Source: Auanema rhodensis
Lineage: Eukaryota > Nematoda > Chromadorea > Rhabditida > Rhabditidae
NCBI GenBank assembly: GCA_964057225.1
Contig: CAXKVF010000079.1
Coordinates: 372,001-436,000, forward strand
Direction: 5' to 3'
Length of the DNA: 64,000 nt
A program made the position numbers and the translations under genes. Under the pieces are notes generated by a model that was not told the origin of the DNA, did not search any database, and saw only the letters and a program-made list of their open reading frames with translations. Positions 13,241 to 26,836 of the stretch are shown piece after piece; the first letter of the stretch is position 1, and every line of letters begins with the position of its first letter.

Positions 13241-16200
13241 CATGGTAACCATGACTTTGAAATTTACGTGAACTTTAATTTATGCTGATTAAATGTACAC
13301 GTGATGTGCACTTGGTATGTAACTCGCTTCACGTGAAAGATAAAGAGATGCGGTTTTCGAAATTAGATTCCCCATGTCCATATTAGTCTAAAAACAACTT
13401 TTTATTGATATTGGTGCATGGTAACCTTGACTTTGAAATTTACGTGAAATTTAATTTATGCTAATTAAATGTACACGTGATGTGCACTTGGTATGTAACT
13501 CGCTTCACGTGAAAGATAAAGAGATGAGGTTTTCAAAATTAGATTCCCCATGTCCATATTAGTCTAAAAACAAATTTTTATTGATATTGGTGCATGGTAA
13601 CCATGACTTTGAAATTTACGTGAACTTTAATTTATGCTAATTAAATGTACACGTGATGTGCACTTGGTATGTAACTCGATTCACGTGAAAGATAAAGAGA
13701 TGCGGTTTACAAAATTAGATTCCCCATGTCCATATTAGTCTAAAAACAAATTTTTATTGATATTGGTTCATGGTAACCATGACTTTGAAATTTACGTGAA
13801 CTTTAATTTATGCTGATTAAATGTACACGTGATGTGCACTTGGTATGTAACTCGCTTCACGTGAAAGATAAAGAGATGCGGTTTTCAAAATTAGATTCCC
13901 CATGTCCATATTAGTCTAAAAACAACTTTTTATTGATATTGGTGCATGGTAACCTTGACTTTGAAATTTACGTGAACTTTAATTCATGCTAATTAAATGT
14001 ACACGTGATGTGCACTTGGTATGTAACTCGCTTCACGTGAAAGATAAAGAGATGCGGTTTTCAAAATTAGATTCTTCATGTCCATATTAGTCTAAAAACA
14101 AATTTTTATTGATATTGGTGCATGGTAACCATGACTTTGAAATTTACGTGAACTTTAATTCATGCTAATTAAATGTACACGTGATGTGCACTTGGTATGT
14201 AACTCGCTTCACGTAAAAGATAAAGAGATGCGGTTTTCAAAATTAGATTCCCCATGTCCATATTAGTCTAAAAACAAATTTTTATTGATATTGGTGCATG
14301 GTAACCATGACTTTGAAATTTACGTGAACTTTAATTCATGCTAATTAAATGTACACGTGATGTGCACTTGGTATGTAACTCGCTTCACGTGAAAGATAAA
14401 GAGATGCGGTTTTCAAAATTATATTCCCCATGTCCATATTAGTCTAAAAACAAATTTTTATTGATATTGGTTCATGGTAACCATGTCTTTGAAATTTACG
14501 TGAACTTTAATTTATGCTAATTAAATGTACACGTGATGTGCACTTGGTATGTAACTCGCTTCATGTGAAAGATAAAGAGATGCGGTTTTCAAAATTAGAT
14601 TCCCCATGTCCATATTAGTCTAAAAACAAATTTTTATTGATATTGGTGCATGGTAACCATGACTTTGAAATTTACGTGAACTTTAATTTATGCTAATTAA
14701 ATGTACACGTGATGTGCACTTGGTATGTAACTCGCTTCATGTGAAAGATAAAGAGATGCGGTTTTCAAAATTAGATTCCCCATGTCCATATTAGTCTAAA
14801 AACAAATTTTTATTGATATTGGTGCATGGTAACCATGACTTTGAAATTTACGTGAACTTTAATTTATGCTAATTAAATGTACACGTGATGTGCACTTGGT
14901 ATGTAACTCGCTTCACGTGAAAGATAAAGAGATGCGGTTTTCAAAATTAGATTCCCCATGTCCATATTAGTCTAAAAACAAATTTTTATTGATATTGGTG
15001 CATGGTAACCATGACTTTGAAATTTACGTGAACTTTAATTTATGCTGATTAAATGTACACGTGATGTGCACTTGGTATGTAACTCGCTTCACGTGAAAGA
15101 TAAAGAGATGCGGTTTTCGAAATTAGATTCCCCATGTCCATATTAGTCTAAAAACAACTTTTTATTGATATTGGTGCATGGTAACCTTGACTTTGAAATT
15201 TACGTGAAATTTAATTTATGCTAATTAAATGTACACGTGATGTGCACTTGGTATGTAACTCGCTTCACGTGAAAGATAAAGAGATGAGGTTTTCAAAATT
15301 AGATTCCCCATGTCCATATTAGTCTAAAAACAAATTTTTATTGATATTGGTGCATGGTAACCATGACTTTGAAATTTACGTGAACTTTAATTTATGCTAA
15401 TTAAATGTACACGTGATGTGCACTTGGTATGTAACTCGATTCACGTGAAAGAAAAAGAGATGCGGTTTACAAAATTAGATTCCCCATGTCCATATTAGTC
15501 TAAAAACAAATTTTTATTGATATTGGTTCATGGTAACCATGACTTTGAAATTTACGTGAACTTTAATTTATGCTGATTAAATGTACACGTGATGTGCACT
15601 TGGTATGTAACTCGCTTCACGTGAAAGATAAAGAGATGCGGTTTTCAAAATTAGATTCCCCATGTCCATATTAGTCTAAAAACAACTTTTTATTGATATT
15701 GGTGCATGGTAACCTTGACTTTGAAATTTACGTGAACTTTAATTCATGCTAATTAAATGTACACGTGATGTGCACTTGGTATGTAACTCGCTTCACGTGA
15801 AAGATAAAGAGATGCGGTTTTCAAAATTAGATTCTTCATGTCCATATTAGTCTAAAAACAAATTTTTATTGATATTGGTGCATGGTAACCATGACTTTGA
15901 AATTTACGTGAACTTTAATTCATGCTAATTAAATGTACACGTGATGTGCACTTGGTATGTAACTCGCTTCACGTAAAAGATAAAGAGATGCGGTTTTCAA
16001 AATTAGATTCCCCATGTCCATATTAGTCTAAAAACAAATTTTTATTGATATTGGTGCATGGTAACCATGACTTTGAAATTTACGTGAACTTTAATTCATG
16101 CTAATTAAATGTACACGTGATGTGCACTTGGTATGTAACTCGCTTCACGTGAAAGATAAAGAGATGCGGTTTTCAAAATTATATTCCCCATGTCCATATT

Positions 16201-16800
16201 AGTCTAAAAACAAATTTTTATTGATATTGGTTCATGGTAACCATGTCTTTGAAATTTACGTGAACTTTAATTTATGCTAATTAAATGTACACGTGATGTG
16301 CACTTGGTATGTAACTCGCTTCATGTGAAAGATAAAGAGATGCGGTTTTCAAAATTAGATTCCCCATGTCCATATTAGTCTAAAAACAAATTTTTATTGA
16401 TATTGGTGCATGGTAACCATGACTTTGAAATTTACGTGAACTTTAATTTATGCTAATTAAATGTACACGTGATGTGCACTTGGTATGTAACTCGCTTCAT
16501 GTGAAAGATAAAGAGATGCGGTTTTCAAAATTAGATTCCCCATGTCCATATTAGTCTAAAAACAAATTTTTATTGATATTGGTGCATGGTAACCATGACT
16601 TTGAAATTTACGTGAACTTTAATTTATGCTAATTAAATGTACACGTGATGTGCACTTGGTATGTAACTCGCTTCACGTGAAAGATAAAGAGATGCGGTTT
16701 TCAAAATTAGATTCCCCATGTCCATATTAGTCTAAAAACAAATTTTTATTGATATTGGTGCATGGTAACCATGACTTTGAAATTTACGTGAACTTTAATT
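13241..16800. repeat. 10-monomer (1760 bp) tandem duplication
   Basis: 13241-15040 matches 15001-16800 at an offset of 1760 bp. The block holds a distinctive series of variant monomers in fixed order: TGCTGATT, TTTTCGAAATT (13355, 15115), AACTTTTTATT with AACCTTGAC, GATGAGG, CTCGATTC with GGTTTACAAAATT, ATTCTTCATG (14071, 15831), CACGTAAAAG, TTATATTCCCC (14421, 16181) and TTCATGTGAAAG. One visible difference is GAAAAAGAG near 15452 against GATAAAGAG near 13692. The same ordered series, without the TTTTCGAAATT form, occurs again at 23.2-25.2 and 27.7-29.7 kb. Confidence 0.88.
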
Positions 16801-17915
16801 CATGCTAATTAAATGTACACGTGATGTGCACTTGGTATGTAACTCGCTTCACGTGAAAGATAAAGAGATGCGGTTTTCAAAATTATATTCCCCATGTCCA
16901 TATTAGTCTAAAAACAAATTTTTATTGATATTGGTTCATGGTAACCATGTCTTTGAAATTTACGTGAACTTTAATTTATGCTAATTAAATGTACACGTGA
17001 TGTGCACTTGGTATGTAACTCGCTTCATGTGAAAGATAAAGAGATGCGGTTTTCAAAATTAGATTCCCCATGTCCATATTAGTCTAAAAACAAATTTTTA
17101 TTGATATTGGTGCATGGTAACCATGACTTTGAAATTTACGTGAACTTTAATTTATGCTAATTAAATGTACACGTGATGTGCACTTGGTATGTAACTCGCT
17201 TCACGTGAAAGATAAAGAGATGCGGTTTTCAAAATTAGATTCCCCATGTCCATATTAGTCTAAAAACAAATTTTTATTGATATTGGTGCATGGTAACCAT
17301 GACTTTGAAATTTACGTGAACTTTAATTTATGCTAATTAAATGTACACGTGATGTGCACTTGGTATGTAACTCGCTTCACGTGAAAGATAAAGAGATGCG
17401 GTTTTCAAAATTAGATTCCCCATGTCCATATTAGTCTAAAAACAAATTTTTATTGATATTGGTGCATGGTAACCATGACTTTGAATTTTACGTGAACTTT
17501 AATTTATGCTAATTAAATGTACACGTGATGTGCACTTGGTATGTAACTCGCTTCACGTGAAAGATAAAGAGATGCGGTTTTCAAAATTAGATTCCCCATG
17601 TCCATATTAGTCTAAAAACAAATTTTTATTGATATTGGTTCATGGTAACCATGTCTTTGAAATTTACGTGAACTTTAATTTATGCTAATTAAATGTACAC
17701 GTGATGTGCACTTGGTATGTAACTCGCTTCATGTGAAAGATAAAGAGATGCGGTTTTCAAAATTAGATTCCCCATGTCCATATTAGTCTGAAAACAAATT
17801 TTTATTGATATTGGTACATGGTAACCTTGACTTTGAAATTTACGTGAACTTTAATTCATGCTAATTAAATGTACACGTGATGTGCACTTGGTATGTAACT
17901 CGCTTCACGTAAAAG
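16801..17915. repeat. Satellite block with partial 4-monomer copy
   Basis: Monomers from 16801 repeat the TTCATGC, TTATATTCCCC and TTCATGTGAAAG order found 704 bp (4 monomers) earlier (16181 versus 16885). Downstream are near-consensus monomers, one with GAATTTTACG near 17484 that also occurs at 25051 and 29535. At 17787 the AGTCTGAAAAC marker of the next block first appears. No gene was seen. Confidence 0.8.
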
Positions 17916-20605
17916 AGAAAGAGATGCGGTTTTCAAAATTAGATTCCCCATGTCCATATTAGTCTAAAAACAAATTTTTATTGATATTGGTTCATGGTAA
18001 CCATGTCTTTGAAATTTACGTGAACTTTAATTTATGCTAATTAAATGTACACGTGATGTGCACTTGGTATGTAACTCGCTTCACGTGAAAGATAAAGAGA
18101 TGCGGTTTTCAAAATTAGATTCCCCATGTCCATATTAGTCTGAAAACAAATTTTTATTGATATTAGTGCATGGTAACCTTGACTTTGAAATTTACGTGAA
18201 CTTTAATTCATGCTAATTAAATGTACACGTGATGTGCACTTGGTATGTAACTCGCTTCACGTAAAAGATAAAGAGATGCGGTTTTCAAAATTAGATTCCC
18301 CAAGTCCATATTAGTCTAAAAACAAATTTTTATTGATATTGGTGCATGGTAACCATGACTTTGAAATTTACGTGAACTTTAATTTATGCTAATTAAATGT
18401 ACACGTGATGTGCACTTGGTATGTAACTCGCTTCACGTGAAAGATAAAGAGATGCGGTTTTCAAAATTAGATTCCCCATGTCCATATTAGTCTAAAAACA
18501 AATTTTTATTGATATTGGTTCATGGTAACCATGACTTTGAAATTTACGTGAACTTTAATTTATGCTAATTAAATGTACACGTGATGTGCACTTGGTATGT
18601 AACTCGCTTCACGTGAAAGATAAAGAGATGCGGTTTTCAAAATTAGATTCCCCATGTCCATATTAGTCTAAAAACAAATTTTTATTGATATTGGTGCATG
18701 GTAACCATGACTTTGAAATTTACGTGAACTTTAATTCATGCTAATTAAATGTACACGTGATGTGCACTTGGTATGTAACTCGCTTCACGTGAAAGATAAA
18801 GAGATGCGGTTTTCAAAATTAGATTCCCCATGTCCATATTAGTCTAAAAACAAATTTTTATTGATATTGGTTCATGGTAACCATGTCTTTGAAATTTACG
18901 TGAACTTTAGTTTATGCTAATTAAATGTACACGTGGTGTGCACTTGGTATGTAACTCGCTTCACGTGAAAGATAAAGAGATGCGGTTTTCAAAATTAGAT
19001 TCCCCATGTCCATATTAGTCTAAAAACAAATTTTTATTGATATTGGTTCATGGTAACCATGACTTTGAAATTTACGTGAACTTTAATTTATGCTAATTAA
19101 ATGTACACGTGATGTGCACTTGGTATGTAACTCGCTTCACGTGAAAGATAAAGAGATGCGGTTTTCAAAATTAGATTCCCCATGTCCATATTAGTCTAAA
19201 AACAAATTTTTATTGATATTGGTTCATGGTAACCATGTCTTTGAAATTTACGTGAACTTTAATTTATGCTAATTAAATGTACACGTGATGTGCACTTGGT
19301 ATGTAACTCGCTTCACGTGAAAGATAAAGAGATGCGGTTTTCAAAATTAGATTCCCCATGTCCATATTAGTCTGAAAACAAATGTTTATTGATATTGGTG
19401 CATGGTAACCTTGACTTTGAAATTTACGTGAACTTTAATTCATGCTAATTAAATGTACACGTGATGTGCACTTGGTATGTAACTCGCTTCACGTAAAAGA
19501 TAAAGAGATGCGGTTTTCAAAATTAGATTCCCCAAGTCCATATTAGTCTAAAAACAAATTTTTATTGATATTGGTGCATGGTAACCATGACTTTGAAATT
19601 TACGTGAACTTTAATTTATGCTAATTAAATGTACACGTGATGTGCACTTGGTATGTAACTCGCTTCACGTGAAAGATAAAGAGATGCGGTTTTCAAAATT
19701 AGATTCCCCATGTCCATATTAGTCTAAAAACAAATTTTTATTGATATTGGTTCATGGTAACCATGACTTTGAAATTTACGTGAACTTTAATTTATGCTAA
19801 TTAAATGTACACGTGATGTGCACTTGGTATGTAACTCGCTTCACGTGAAAGATAAAGAGATGCGGTTTTCAAAATTAGATTCCCCATGTCCATATTAGTC
19901 TAAAAACAAATTTTTATTGATATTGGTGCATGGTAACCATGACTTTGAAATTTACGTGAACTTTAATTCATGCTAATTAAATGTACACGTGATGTGCACT
20001 TGGTATGTAACTCGCTTCACGTGAAAGATAAAGAGATGCGGTTTTCAAAATTAGATTCCCCATGTCCATATTAGTCTAAAAACAAATTTTTATTGATATT
20101 GGTTCATGGTAACCATGTCTTTGAAATTTACGTGAACTTTAGTTTATGCTAATTAAATGTACACGTGGTGTGCACTTGGTATGTAACTCGCTTCACGTGA
20201 AAGATAAAGAGATGCGGTTTTCAAAATTAGATTCCCCATGTCCATATTAGTCTAAAAACAAATTTTTATTGATATTGGTTCATGGTAACCATGACTTTGA
20301 AATTTACGTGAACTTTAATTTATGCTAATTAAATGTACACGTGATGTGCACTTGGTATGTAACTCGCTTCACGTGAAAGATAAAGAGATGCGGTTTTCAA
20401 AATTAGATTCCCCATGTCCATATTAGTCTAAAAACAAATTTTTATTGATATTGGTTCATGGTAACCATGACTTTGAAATTTACGTGAACTTTAGTTTATG
20501 CTAATTAAATGTACACGTGGTGTGCACTTGGTATGTAACTCGCTTCACGTGAAAGATAAAGAGATGCGGTTTTCAAAATTAGATTCCCCATGTCCATATT
20601 AGTCT
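17916..20605. repeat. 7-monomer (1232 bp) tandem duplication
   Basis: 17916-19373 matches 19148-20605 at an offset of 1232 bp. Shared markers are AGTCTGAAAAC (18139, 19371), CCCCAAGTCC (18300, 19532), TTAATTCATGC, CACGTAAAAG, and a GTCTTTG monomer that also carries G78 and G104. Private changes are TATTAGTGC near 18153 in the first copy and AAATGTTTATT near 19381 in the second. The AGTCTGAAAAC monomer appears again at 20779, so the unit has also been copied in part downstream. Confidence 0.85.
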
Positions 20606-22265
20606 AAAAACAAATTTTTATTGATATTGGTGCATGGTAACCATGACTTTGAAATTTACGTGAACTTTAATTTATGCTAATTAAATGTACACGTGATGTG
20701 CACTTGGTATGTAACTCGCTTCACGTGAAAGATAAAGAGATGCGGTTTTCAAAATTAGATTCCCCATGTCCATATTAGTCTGAAAACAAATTTTTATTGA
20801 TATTGGTGCATGGTAACCTTGACTTTGAAATTTACGTGAACTTTAATTCATGCTAATTAAATGTACACGTGATGTGCACTTGGTATGTAACTCGCTTCAC
20901 GTAAAAGATAAAGAGATGCGGTTTTCAAAATTAGATTCCCCATGTCCATATTAGTCTAAAAACAAATTTTTATTGATATTGGTTCATGGTAACCATGACT
21001 TTGAAATTTACGTGAACTTTAATTTATGCTGATTAAATGTACACGTGATGTGCACTTGGTATGTAACTCGCTTCACGTGAAAGATAAAGAGATGCGGTTT
21101 TCAAAATTAGATTCCCCATGTCCATATTAGTCTAAAAACAACTTTTTATTGATATTGGTGCATGGTAACCTTGACTTTGAAATTTACGTGAAATTTAATT
21201 TATGCTAATTAAATGTACACGTGATGTGCACTTGGTATGTAACTCGCTTCACGTGAAAGATAAAGAGATGAGGTTTTCAAAATTAGATTCCCCATGTCCA
21301 TATTAGTCTAAAAACAAATTTTTATTGATATTGGTTCATGGTAACCATGACTTTGAAATTTACGTGAACTTTAATTTATGCTAATTAAATGTACACGTGA
21401 TGTGCACTTGGTATGTAACTCGCTTCACGTGAAAGATAAAGAGATGCGGTTTTCAAAATTAGATTCCCCATGTCCATATTAGTCTAAAAACAAATTTTTA
21501 TTGATATTGGTGCATGGTAACCATGACTTTGAAATTTACGTGAACTTTAATTCATGCTAATTAAATGTACACGTGATGTGCACTTGGTATGTAACTCGCT
21601 TCACGTGAAAGATAAAGAGATGCGGTTTTCAAAATTAGATTCCCCATGTCCATATTAGTCTAAAAACAAATTTTTATTGATATTGGTTCATGGTAACCAT
21701 GTCTTTGAAATTTACGTGAACTTTAGTTTATGCTAATTAAATGTACACGTGGTGTGCACTTGGTATGTAACTCGCTTCACGTGAAAGATAAAGAGATGCA
21801 GTTTTCAAAATTAGATTCCCCATGTCCATATTAGTCTAAAAACGAATTTTTATTGATATTGGTGCATGGTAACCATGACTTTGAAATTTACGTGAACTTT
21901 AATTCATGCTAATTAAATGTACACGTGATGTGCACTTGGTATGTAACTCGCTTCACGTGAAAGATAAAGAGATGCGGTTTTCAAAATTAGATTCCCCATG
22001 TCCATATTAGTCTAAAAACAAATTTTTATTGATATTGGTTCATGGTAACCATGTCTTTGAAATTTACGTGAACTTTAGTTTATGCTAATTAAATGTACAC
22101 GTGGTGTGCACTTGGTATGTAACTCGCTTCACGTGAAAGATAAAGAGATGCAGTTTTCAAAATTAGATTCCCCATGTCCATATTAGTCTAAAAACGAATT
22201 TTTATTGATATTGGTGCATGGTAACCATGACTTTGAAATTTACGTGAACTTTAGTTTATGCTAAT
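20606..22265. repeat. Satellite block with 2-monomer repeat
   Basis: About nine monomers that mix types from neighbouring blocks: AGTCTGAAAAC at 20779, a TGCTGATT / AACTTTTTATT / GATGAGG trio at 21.0-21.3 kb as in the 13-kb block, then a 352-bp repeat at 21.5-22.2 kb in which TTAATTCATGC alternates with a GTCTTTG monomer carrying G78, G104 and GATGCAG (near 21795 and 22147), followed by AAAACGAATT. No gene was seen. Confidence 0.8.
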
Positions 22266-25200
22266 TAAATGTACACGTGGTGTGCACTTGGTATGTAACT
22301 CGCTTCACGTGAAAGATAAAGAGATGCGGTTTTCAAAATTAGATTCCCCATGTCCATATTAGTCTAAAAACAAATTTTTATTGATATTGGTTCATGGTAA
22401 CCATGACTTTGAAATTTACGTGAACTTTAGTTTATGCTAATTAAATGTACACGTGGTGTGCACTTGGTATGTAACTCGCTTCACGTGAAAGATAAAGAGA
22501 TGCGGTTTTCAAAATTAGATTCCCCATGTCCATATTAGTCTAAAAACAAATTTTTATTGATATTGGTGCATGGTAACCATGACTTTGAAATTTACGTGAA
22601 CTTTAATTTATGCTAATTAAATGTACACGTGATGTGCACTTGGTATGTAACTCGCTTCACGTGAAAGATAAAGAGATGCGGTTTTCAAAATTAGATTCCT
22701 TATGTCCATATTAGTCCAAAAACAAATTTTTATTGATATTGGTTCATGGTAACCATGACTTTGAAATTTACGTGAACTTTAATTTATGCTAATTAAATGT
22801 ACACGTGATGTGCACTTGGTATGTAACTCGCTTCACGTGAAAGATAAAGAGATGCGGTTTTCAAAATTAGATTCCCCATGTCCATATTAGTCTAAAAACA
22901 AATTTTTATTGATATTGGTTCATGGTAACCATGTCTTTGAAATTTACGTGAAATTTAATTTATGCTAATTAAATGTACACGTGATGTGCACTTGGTATGT
23001 AACTCGCTTCACGTGCAAGATAAAGAGATGAGGTTTTCAAAATTAGATTCCCCATGTCCATATTAGTCTAAAAACAAATTTTTATTGATATTGGTGCATG
23101 GTAACCATGACTTTGAAATTTACGTGAACTTTAATTTATGCTAATTAAATGTACACGTGATGTGCACTTGGTATGTAACTCGATTCACGTGAAAGATAAA
23201 GAGATGCGGTTTACAAAATTAGATTCCCCATGTCCATATTAGTCTAAAAACAAATTTTTATTGATATTGGTTCATGGTAACCATGACTTTGAAATTTACG
23301 TGAACTTTAATTTATGCTGATTAAATGTACACGTGATGTGCACTTGGTATGTAACTCGCTTCACGTGAAAGATAAAGAGATGCGGTTTTCAAAATTAGAT
23401 TCCCCATGTCCATATTAGTCTAAAAACAACTTTTTATTGATATTGGTGCATGGTAACCTTGACTTTGAAATTTACGTGAAATTTAATTTATGCTAATTAA
23501 ATCTACACGTGATGTGCACTTGGTATGTAACTCGCTTCACGTGAAAGATAAAGAGATGAGGTTTTCAAAATTAGATTCCCCATGTCCATATTAGTCTAAA
23601 AACAAATTTTTATTGATATTGGTGCATGGTAACCATGACTTTGAAATTTACGTGAACTTTAATTTATGCTAATTAAATGTACACGTGATGTGCACTTGGT
23701 ATGTAACTCGATTCACGTGAAAGATAAAGAGATGCGGTTTACAAAATTAGATTCCCCATGTCCATATTAGTCTAAAAACAAATTTTTATTGATATTGGTT
23801 CATGGTAACCATGACTTTGAAATTTACGTGAACTTTAATTTATGCTGATTAAATGTACACGTGATGTGCACTTGGTATGTAACTCGCTTCACGTGAAAGA
23901 TAAAGAGATGCGGTTTTCAAAATTAGATTCCCCATGTCCATATTAGTCTAAAAACAACTTTTTATTGATATTGGTGCATGGTAACCTTGACTTTGAAATT
24001 TACGTGAACTTTAATTCATGCTAATTAAATGTACACGTGATGTGCACTTGGTATGTAACTCGCTTCACGTGAAAGATAAAGAGATGCGGTTTTCAAAATT
24101 AGATTCTTCATGTCCATATTAGTCTAAAAACAAATTTTTATTGATATTGGTGCATGGTAACCATGACTTTGAAATTTACGTGAACTTTAATTCATGCTAA
24201 TTAAATGTACACGTGATGTGCACTTGGTATGTAACTCGCTTCACGTAAAAGATAAAGAGATGCGGTTTTCAAAATTAGATTCCCCATGTCCATATTAGTC
24301 TAAAAACAAATTTTTATTGATATTGGTGCATGGTAACCATGACTTTGAAATTTACGTGAACTTTAATTCATGCTAATTAAATGTACACGTGATGTGCACT
24401 TGGTATGTAACTCGCTTCACGTGAAAGATAAAGAGATGCGGTTTTCAAAATTATATTCCCCATGTCCATATTAGTCTAAAAACAAATTTTTTTTGATATT
24501 GGTTCATGGTAACCATGTCTTTGAAATTTACGTGAACTTTAATTTATGCTAATTAAATGTACACGTGATGTGCACTTGGTATGTAACTCGCTTCATGTGA
24601 AAGATAAAGAGATGCGGTTTTCAAAATTAGATTCCCCATGTCCATATTAGTCTAAAAACAAATTTTTATTGATATTGGTGCATGGTAACCATGACTTTGA
24701 AATTTACGTGAACTTTAATTTATGCTAATTAAATGTACACGTGATGTGCACTTGGTATGTAACTCGCTTCACGTGAAAGATAAAGAGATGCGGTTTTCAA
24801 AATTAGATTCCCCATGTCCATATTAGTCTAAAAACAAATTTTTATTGATATTGGTGCATGGTAACCATGACTTTGAAATTTACGTGAACTTTAATTTATG
24901 CTAATTAAATGTACACGTGATGTGCACTTGGTATGTAACTCGCTTCACGTGAAAGATAAAGAGATGCGGTTTTCAAAATTAGATTCCCCATGTCCATATT
25001 AGTCTAAAAACAAATTTTTATTGATATTGGTGCATGGTAACCATGACTTTGAATTTTACGTGAACTTTAATTTATGCTAATTAAATGTACACGTGATGTG
25101 CACTTGGTATGTAACTCGCTTCACGTGAAAGATAAAGAGATGCGGTTTTCAAAATTAGATTCCCCATGTCCATATTAGTCTAAAAACAAATTTTTATTGA

Positions 25201-26749
25201 TATTGGTTCATGGTAACCATGTCTTTGAAATTTACGTGAACTTTAATTTATGCTAATTAAATGTACACGTGATGTGCACTTGGTATGTAACTCGCTTCAT
25301 GTGAAAGATAAAGAGATGCGGTTTTCAAAATTAGATTCCCCATGTCCATATTAGTCTAAAAACAAATTTTTATTGATATTGGTGCATGGTAACCATGACT
25401 TTGAAATTTACGTGAACTTTAATTTATGCTAATTAAATGTACACGTGATGTGCACTTGGTATGTAACTCGCTTCACGTGAAAGATAAAGAGATGCGGTTT
25501 TCAAAATTAGATTCCCCATGTCCATATTAGTCTAAAAACAAATTTTTATTGATATTGGTGCATGGTAACCATGACTTTGAAATTTACGTGAACTTTAATT
25601 TATGCTAATTAAATGTACACGTGATGTGCACTTGGTATGTGACTCGCTTCACGTGAAAGATAAAGAGATGCGGTTTTCAAAATTAGATTCCCCATGTCCA
25701 TATTAGTCTAAAAACAAATTTTTATTGATATTGGTTCATGGTAACCATGTCTTTGAAATTTACGTGAACTTTAATTTATGCTAATTAAATGTACACGTGA
25801 TGTGCACTTGGTATGTAACTCGCTTCACGTGAAAGATAAAGAGATGCGGTTTTCAAAAATAGATTCCCCATGTCCATATTAGTCTAAATACAAATTTTTA
25901 TTGATATTGGTGCATGGTAACCATGACTTTGAAATTTACGTGAACTTTAATTTATGCTAATTAAATGTACACGTGATGTGCACTTGGTATGTAACTCGCT
26001 TCACGTGAAAGATAAAGAGATGCGGTTTTCAAAATTAGATTCCCCATGTCCATATTAGTCTAAAAACAAATTTTTATTGATATTGGTGCATGGTAACCTT
26101 GACTTTGAAATTTACGTGAACTTTAATTCATGCTAATTAAATGTACACGTGATGTGCACTTGGTATGTAACTCGCTTCACGTAAAAGATAAAGAGATGCG
26201 GTTTTCAAAATTAGATTCCCCATGTCCATATTAGTCTAAATACAAATTTTTATTGATATTGGTGCATGGTAACCATGACTTTGAAATTTACGTGAACTTT
26301 AATTTATGCTAATTAAATGTACACGTGATGTGCACTTGGTATGTAACTCGCTTCACGTGAAAGATAAAGAGATGCGGTTTTCAAAATTAGATTCCCCATG
26401 TCCATATTAGTCTAAAAACAAATTTTTATTGATATTGGTTCATGGTAACCATGACTTTGAAATTTACGTGAACTTTAATTTATGCTAATTAAATGTACAC
26501 GTGATGTGCACTTGGTATGTAACTCGCTTCACGTGAAAGATAAAGAGATGCGGTTTTCAAAATTAGATTCCCCATGTCCATATTAGTCTAAAAACAAATT
26601 TTTATTGATATTGGTGCATGGTAACCATGACTTTGAAATTTACGTGAACTTTAATTTATGCTAATTAAATGTACACGTGATGTGCACTTGGTATGTAACT
26701 CGCTTCACGTGAAAGATAAAGAGATGCGGTTTTCAAAATTAGATTCCTT
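22266..26749. repeat. 4484-bp segmental duplication, left copy
   Basis: This segment of 25 monomers plus 84 bp is the source of, or sister to, the sequence starting at 26750. Markers recur exactly 4484 bp apart: CCTTATGTCC (22697, 27181), CACGTGCAAG (23011, 27495), ATTCTTCATG (24103, 28587), a run of eight T in AATTTTTTTTGATA (near 24485, 28969) and GAATTTTACG (25051, 29535). ATCTACAC near 23502 is private to this copy. The match ends near 25221, where this copy has GTCTTTG and the right copy has GACTTTG, so the last 1.5 kb is not represented on the right. A 176-bp-phase variant with CTAAATACAAATT appears twice near 25886 and 26238, a 352-bp repeat. Confidence 0.87.
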
Positions 26750-26836
26750 ATAATGTACACGTGGTGTGCACTTGGTATGTAACTCGCTTCACGTGAAAGA
26801 TAAAGAGATGCGGTTTTCAAAATTAGATTCCCCATG
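26577..26836. repeat. Array breakpoint: composite 260-bp unit with partial monomer
   Basis: This is the only place where the 176-bp phase is lost by more than a few bases. A monomer starting at 26577 runs to about 26750 (ending AGATTCCTTA, two bases short), then jumps directly to TAATGTACACGTGG, monomer position about 91 onward, leaving an 86-bp partial monomer to 26836. Relative to two full monomers 92 bp are missing. The seam coincides with the start of the 4484-bp right copy. I see essentially no shared bases at the joint, which suits an end-joining type of event better than in-register unequal crossing over. An assembly join is the alternative. Confidence 0.88.

Noticed and set aside
26577-26836. 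Transposon insertion or excision site at the phase break
   Set aside because: There is no foreign sequence, terminal repeat or target-site duplication; both sides are satellite.
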